From positions 7,688,001-7,752,000 of the forward strand of contig NZ_JAZIFX010000001.1 of the NCBI RefSeq assembly GCF_036634175.1: a stretch of 64,000 bases of DNA, in the 5' to 3' direction. This document shows, piece after piece, positions 61,977 to 64,000 of the stretch (the first letter of the stretch is position 1; the number at the start of each line of letters is the position of its first letter). Both the position numbers and the translations under genes were made by a program. This DNA comes from Streptomyces sp. P9-A2. GTDB lineage: Bacteria; Actinomycetota; Actinomycetes; Streptomycetales; Streptomycetaceae. The notes under the pieces are model-generated. The model was not told the origin of the DNA. It ran no database searches and saw nothing but the letters and a program-made list of their open reading frames with translations.

Positions 61977-64000
61977 ATGTCTGTGTCCGAGGACAAGATT
62001 GTCGCGGCACTGCGCGCCTCGCTCATGGAGAACGAGCAGCTCAAGGTGGAGCGCGACCGGGCTGTCGCGGCCCGGACCGAACCGATCGCGATCGTGTCGG
62101 CCGCGTGCCGACTGCCCGGCGGCGTCGCTTCGCCGGAGGATCTGTGGCGGCTCGTCGCCGAGGAACGTGACGGCATCACGCCGTTTCCGGAGAACCGGGG
62201 ATGGAACGTCGACGCGATCTACGACCCCACCCTCGGCCTGCCCGACAAGACCTACGTCCGGGAGGGCGGGTTCCTGCACGATGCGGGGGAGTTCGATGCG
62301 GCGTTCTTCGGGGTCAGTCCGCGTGAGGCGTTGGCGATGGATCCGCAGCAGCGTCTGCTGCTGGAGACCTCGTGGGAGACCCTGGAACGCGCGGGTATCG
62401 ATCCGACCACGCTGAAGGGCAGCCGCACCGGTGTCTTCGCCGGCCTGATGTACCACGACTACGAGGCAGCCGTGGCCGCCGGCAGCTTCGTGTCCGGCCG
62501 GGTGGCGTACACCTTCGGCTTCGAGGGTCCTGCGGTGACGGTGGACACGGCGTGTTCGTCGTCGCTGGTGGCGATGCACTCCGCGATGCAGGCCCTGCGC
62601 AGCGGCGAGTGCTCGCTCGCGCTCGCCGGTGGTGTGGCGGTGATGGCCACGCCGGGCAGCTTCATCGAGTTCTCGCGGCAGCGGGGTCTCGCGGTGGACG
62701 GGCGGTGCAAGTCGTTCGCCGAGGGTGCGGACGGTACGTCGTGGGCCGAGGGTGTGGGCCTGGTGCTGCTGGAGCGTCTGTCGGACGCGCGGCGCAACGG
62801 CCACCAGGTCCTCGCCGTGGTGCGGGGCAGCGCGGTCAACCAGGACGGTGCGTCCAACGGCATCACGGCTCCGAACGGTCCGTCGCAGCAGCGGGTGATC
62901 AGGCAGGCGTTGGCGAACGCCGGTCTGTCGACGGCCGACGTGGACGCGGTGGAGGCGCACGGCACGGGTACGTCGCTGGGTGACCCGATCGAGGCCCAGG
63001 CCCTCATCGCGACGTATGGCCAGGAGCGGTCCGGTGAGGACCGGCCGTTGTGGTTGGGGTCGTTGAAGTCGAACCTCGGTCATGCGCAGGCTGCCGCGGG
63101 TGTGGCGGGTGTGATCAAGATGGTGCAGGCGATGCGGCACGGTGTGCTGCCGAAGACGCTGCATGTGGATGCTCCGTCGCCGAAGGTGGACTGGTCGGCG
63201 GGCGCGGTCGAGCTGCTGACCGAGGCGCGCGAATGGCCCCTGCTTCCCGGCCGTCCGCGTCGGGCCGCGGTCTCCTCCTTCGGCATCAGTGGCACGAATG
63301 CGCACGTGATTTTGGAGGCGGTTCAGCGGGAGGCTCCGGAGCCGACGGTGACGGGCGGGCCGGTGCCTCTGGTCCTGTCGGGCCGGACGGCGGATGCGGT
63401 GCGTGCGCAGGCGGAGCGGCTGGCCGGTCATCTGGAGCGGCACGGCGGGCTGGGTCTGGCGGACGTGGCGTTCTCGCTGGCGACGGGGCGTGCGCACTTC
63501 GACCATCGTGCGGTGGTGGTTGCGGGTTCGGTGGAGGAGGCGCGGGAGCGTCTCGCGTCGGTGGAGCCGCAGTCGGTCGCTTCGGGGCGTCTGGGCGTGT
63601 TGTTCACGGGGCAGGGTGCGCAGCGGGTCGGTATGGGGCGTGAGCTGTATGGGGCGTTCCCGGTGTTCGCGGAGGCCTTCGACGAGGTGTGCGCGGCCGT
63701 GGACAGGACCCTTGGACGTTCGCTGAAGGACCTGGTTTTCGAGGGCGGTGACTTGCTCGACGAGACGCGTTATGCGCAGCCGGCTCTGTTCGCCCTTGAG
63801 GTGGCGTTGTTCCGGTTGGTGGAGTCGTGGGGTGTGCGGCCCGATCTGCTGGCCGGTCATTCGATCGGTGAGGTGGTGGCTGCGTTTGTGGCGGGTGTGT
63901 GGTCGTTGGAGGATGCGGCGGCTCTGGTGGTGGCGCGGGGTCGGTTGATGCAGGCTCTGCCGTCGGGTGGGGTGATGGTGGCGGTGGAGGCGTCGGAGGA
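61977..64000 (+). CDS. Type I PKS 5: start of module 7, cut by the window edge
   Basis: Open from ATG 61977 to the end of the window (674 codons). A GGAGGA ribosome-binding site lies 8 nt upstream, 30 bp after the previous stop. The N-terminal docking helix is [22 protein letters not shown] has [21 protein letters not shown] and [12 protein letters not shown]. The AT begins [17 protein letters not shown] and reaches [10 protein letters not shown], which is malonyl-type, identical to modules 4-6. The downstream domains and any module 8 lie outside. From 62670 onward the DNA matches module 6 (57315 onward) with a single difference seen (63086). Confidence 0.93.
   Translation, partial: MSVSEDKIVAALRASLMENEQLKVERDRAVAARTEPIAIVSAACRLPGGVASPEDLWRLVAEERDGITPFPENRGWNVDAIYDPTLGLPDKTYVREGGFLHDAGEFDAAFFGVSPREALAMDPQQRLLLETSWETLERAGIDPTTLKGSRTGVFAGLMYHDYEAAVAAGSFVSGRVAYTFGFEGPAVTVDTACSSSLVAMHSAMQALRSGECSLALAGGVAVMATPGSFIEFSRQRGLAVDGRCKSFAEGADGTSWAEGVGLVLLERLSDARRNGHQVLAVVRGSAVNQDGASNGITAPNGPSQQRVIRQALANAGLSTADVDAVEAHGTGTSLGDPIEAQALIATYGQERSGEDRPLWLGSLKSNLGHAQAAAGVAGVIKMVQAMRHGVLPKTLHVDAPSPKVDWSAGAVELLTEAREWPLLPGRPRRAAVSSFGISGTNAHVILEAVQREAPEPTVTGGPVPLVLSGRTADAVRAQAERLAGHLERHGGLGLADVAFSLATGRAHFDHRAVVVAGSVEEARERLASVEPQSVASGRLGVLFTGQGAQRVGMGRELYGAFPVFAEAFDEVCAAVDRTLGRSLKDLVFEGGDLLDETRYAQPALFALEVALFRLVESWGVRPDLLAGHSIGEVVAAFVAGVWSLEDAAALVVARGRLMQALPSGGVMVAVEASE
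62670..64000 (+). repeat. KS-AT repeat, copy in module 7 (pairs with 57315-58645)
   Basis: At least 1331 bp match module 6 with one substitution noticed (C at 57731, G at 63086). The repeat continues to the window edge. Confidence 0.85.

Overview
The window is high-GC actinomycete DNA, most likely Streptomyces. Codons end mostly in G or C, leucine TTA is rare, and the insertion sequences (ISL3, IS5 and IS630 families) are of the usual streptomycete kinds. Apart from a left edge of transposase genes, nearly all of it is one secondary-metabolite cluster for an ansamycin, a macrolactam built on 3-amino-5-hydroxybenzoic acid (AHBA). The cluster carries extra machinery for a cyclohexanecarboxylic acid (CHC) and amino-acid side chain. 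This gene set matches the ansatrienin/mycotrienin/trienomycin group. I infer that from gene families and module order, not from any database search.

Layout. 1-4214: an intact ISL3 element, a small unidentified gene, an IS5-family transposase whose 3' end runs into a truncated, frameshifted IS630 transposase. 4614-7475: a large LuxR-family (LAL) regulator with an in-frame TTA codon. 7529-14805 (minus strand): the CHC-CoA cassette, namely a flavin/iron-sulfur reductase, ChcA, an acyl-CoA dehydrogenase, and one protein fusing an EPSP-synthase-like domain to an acyl-CoA ligase. 15010-25966: all seven RifG/H/J/K/L/M/N-type functions for AHBA, split between strands. Set among them are a tandem GNAT-like acyltransferase and a stand-alone A-PCP-TE NRPS. 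26313-64000: five modular type I PKS genes, the last cut by the window edge.

PKS logic. The loading module is AHBA ligase, a dead KR and an ACP. Module 1 is KS-AT(malonyl)-DH-ER-KR-ACP. Module 2 is KS-AT(methylmalonyl)-DH-KR-ACP. Module 3 is KS-AT(methylmalonyl)-KR-ACP. Module 4 is KS-AT(malonyl)-dead DH-KR-ACP. Modules 5 and 6 are KS-AT(malonyl)-DH-KR-ACP. Module 7 starts KS-AT(malonyl). Laid along a C17 benzenic ansa chain this predicts CH2 at C17, a methyl-bearing C14=C15 alkene, C13-OH with C12-methyl, C11-OH (the acylated position) and the start of a conjugated triene, as in the trienomycin skeleton.

Points to check first: two single-G deletions that frameshift the third and fourth PKS genes, each inside a long near-identical repeat; a (Gly-Gln)10 hexanucleotide repeat inside the EPSP-synthase-like domain of the fusion protein; a kanosamine-kinase gene whose best start is ATC; and a triple tandem AGGGG motif at one-helical-turn spacing in the three main intergenic regions.
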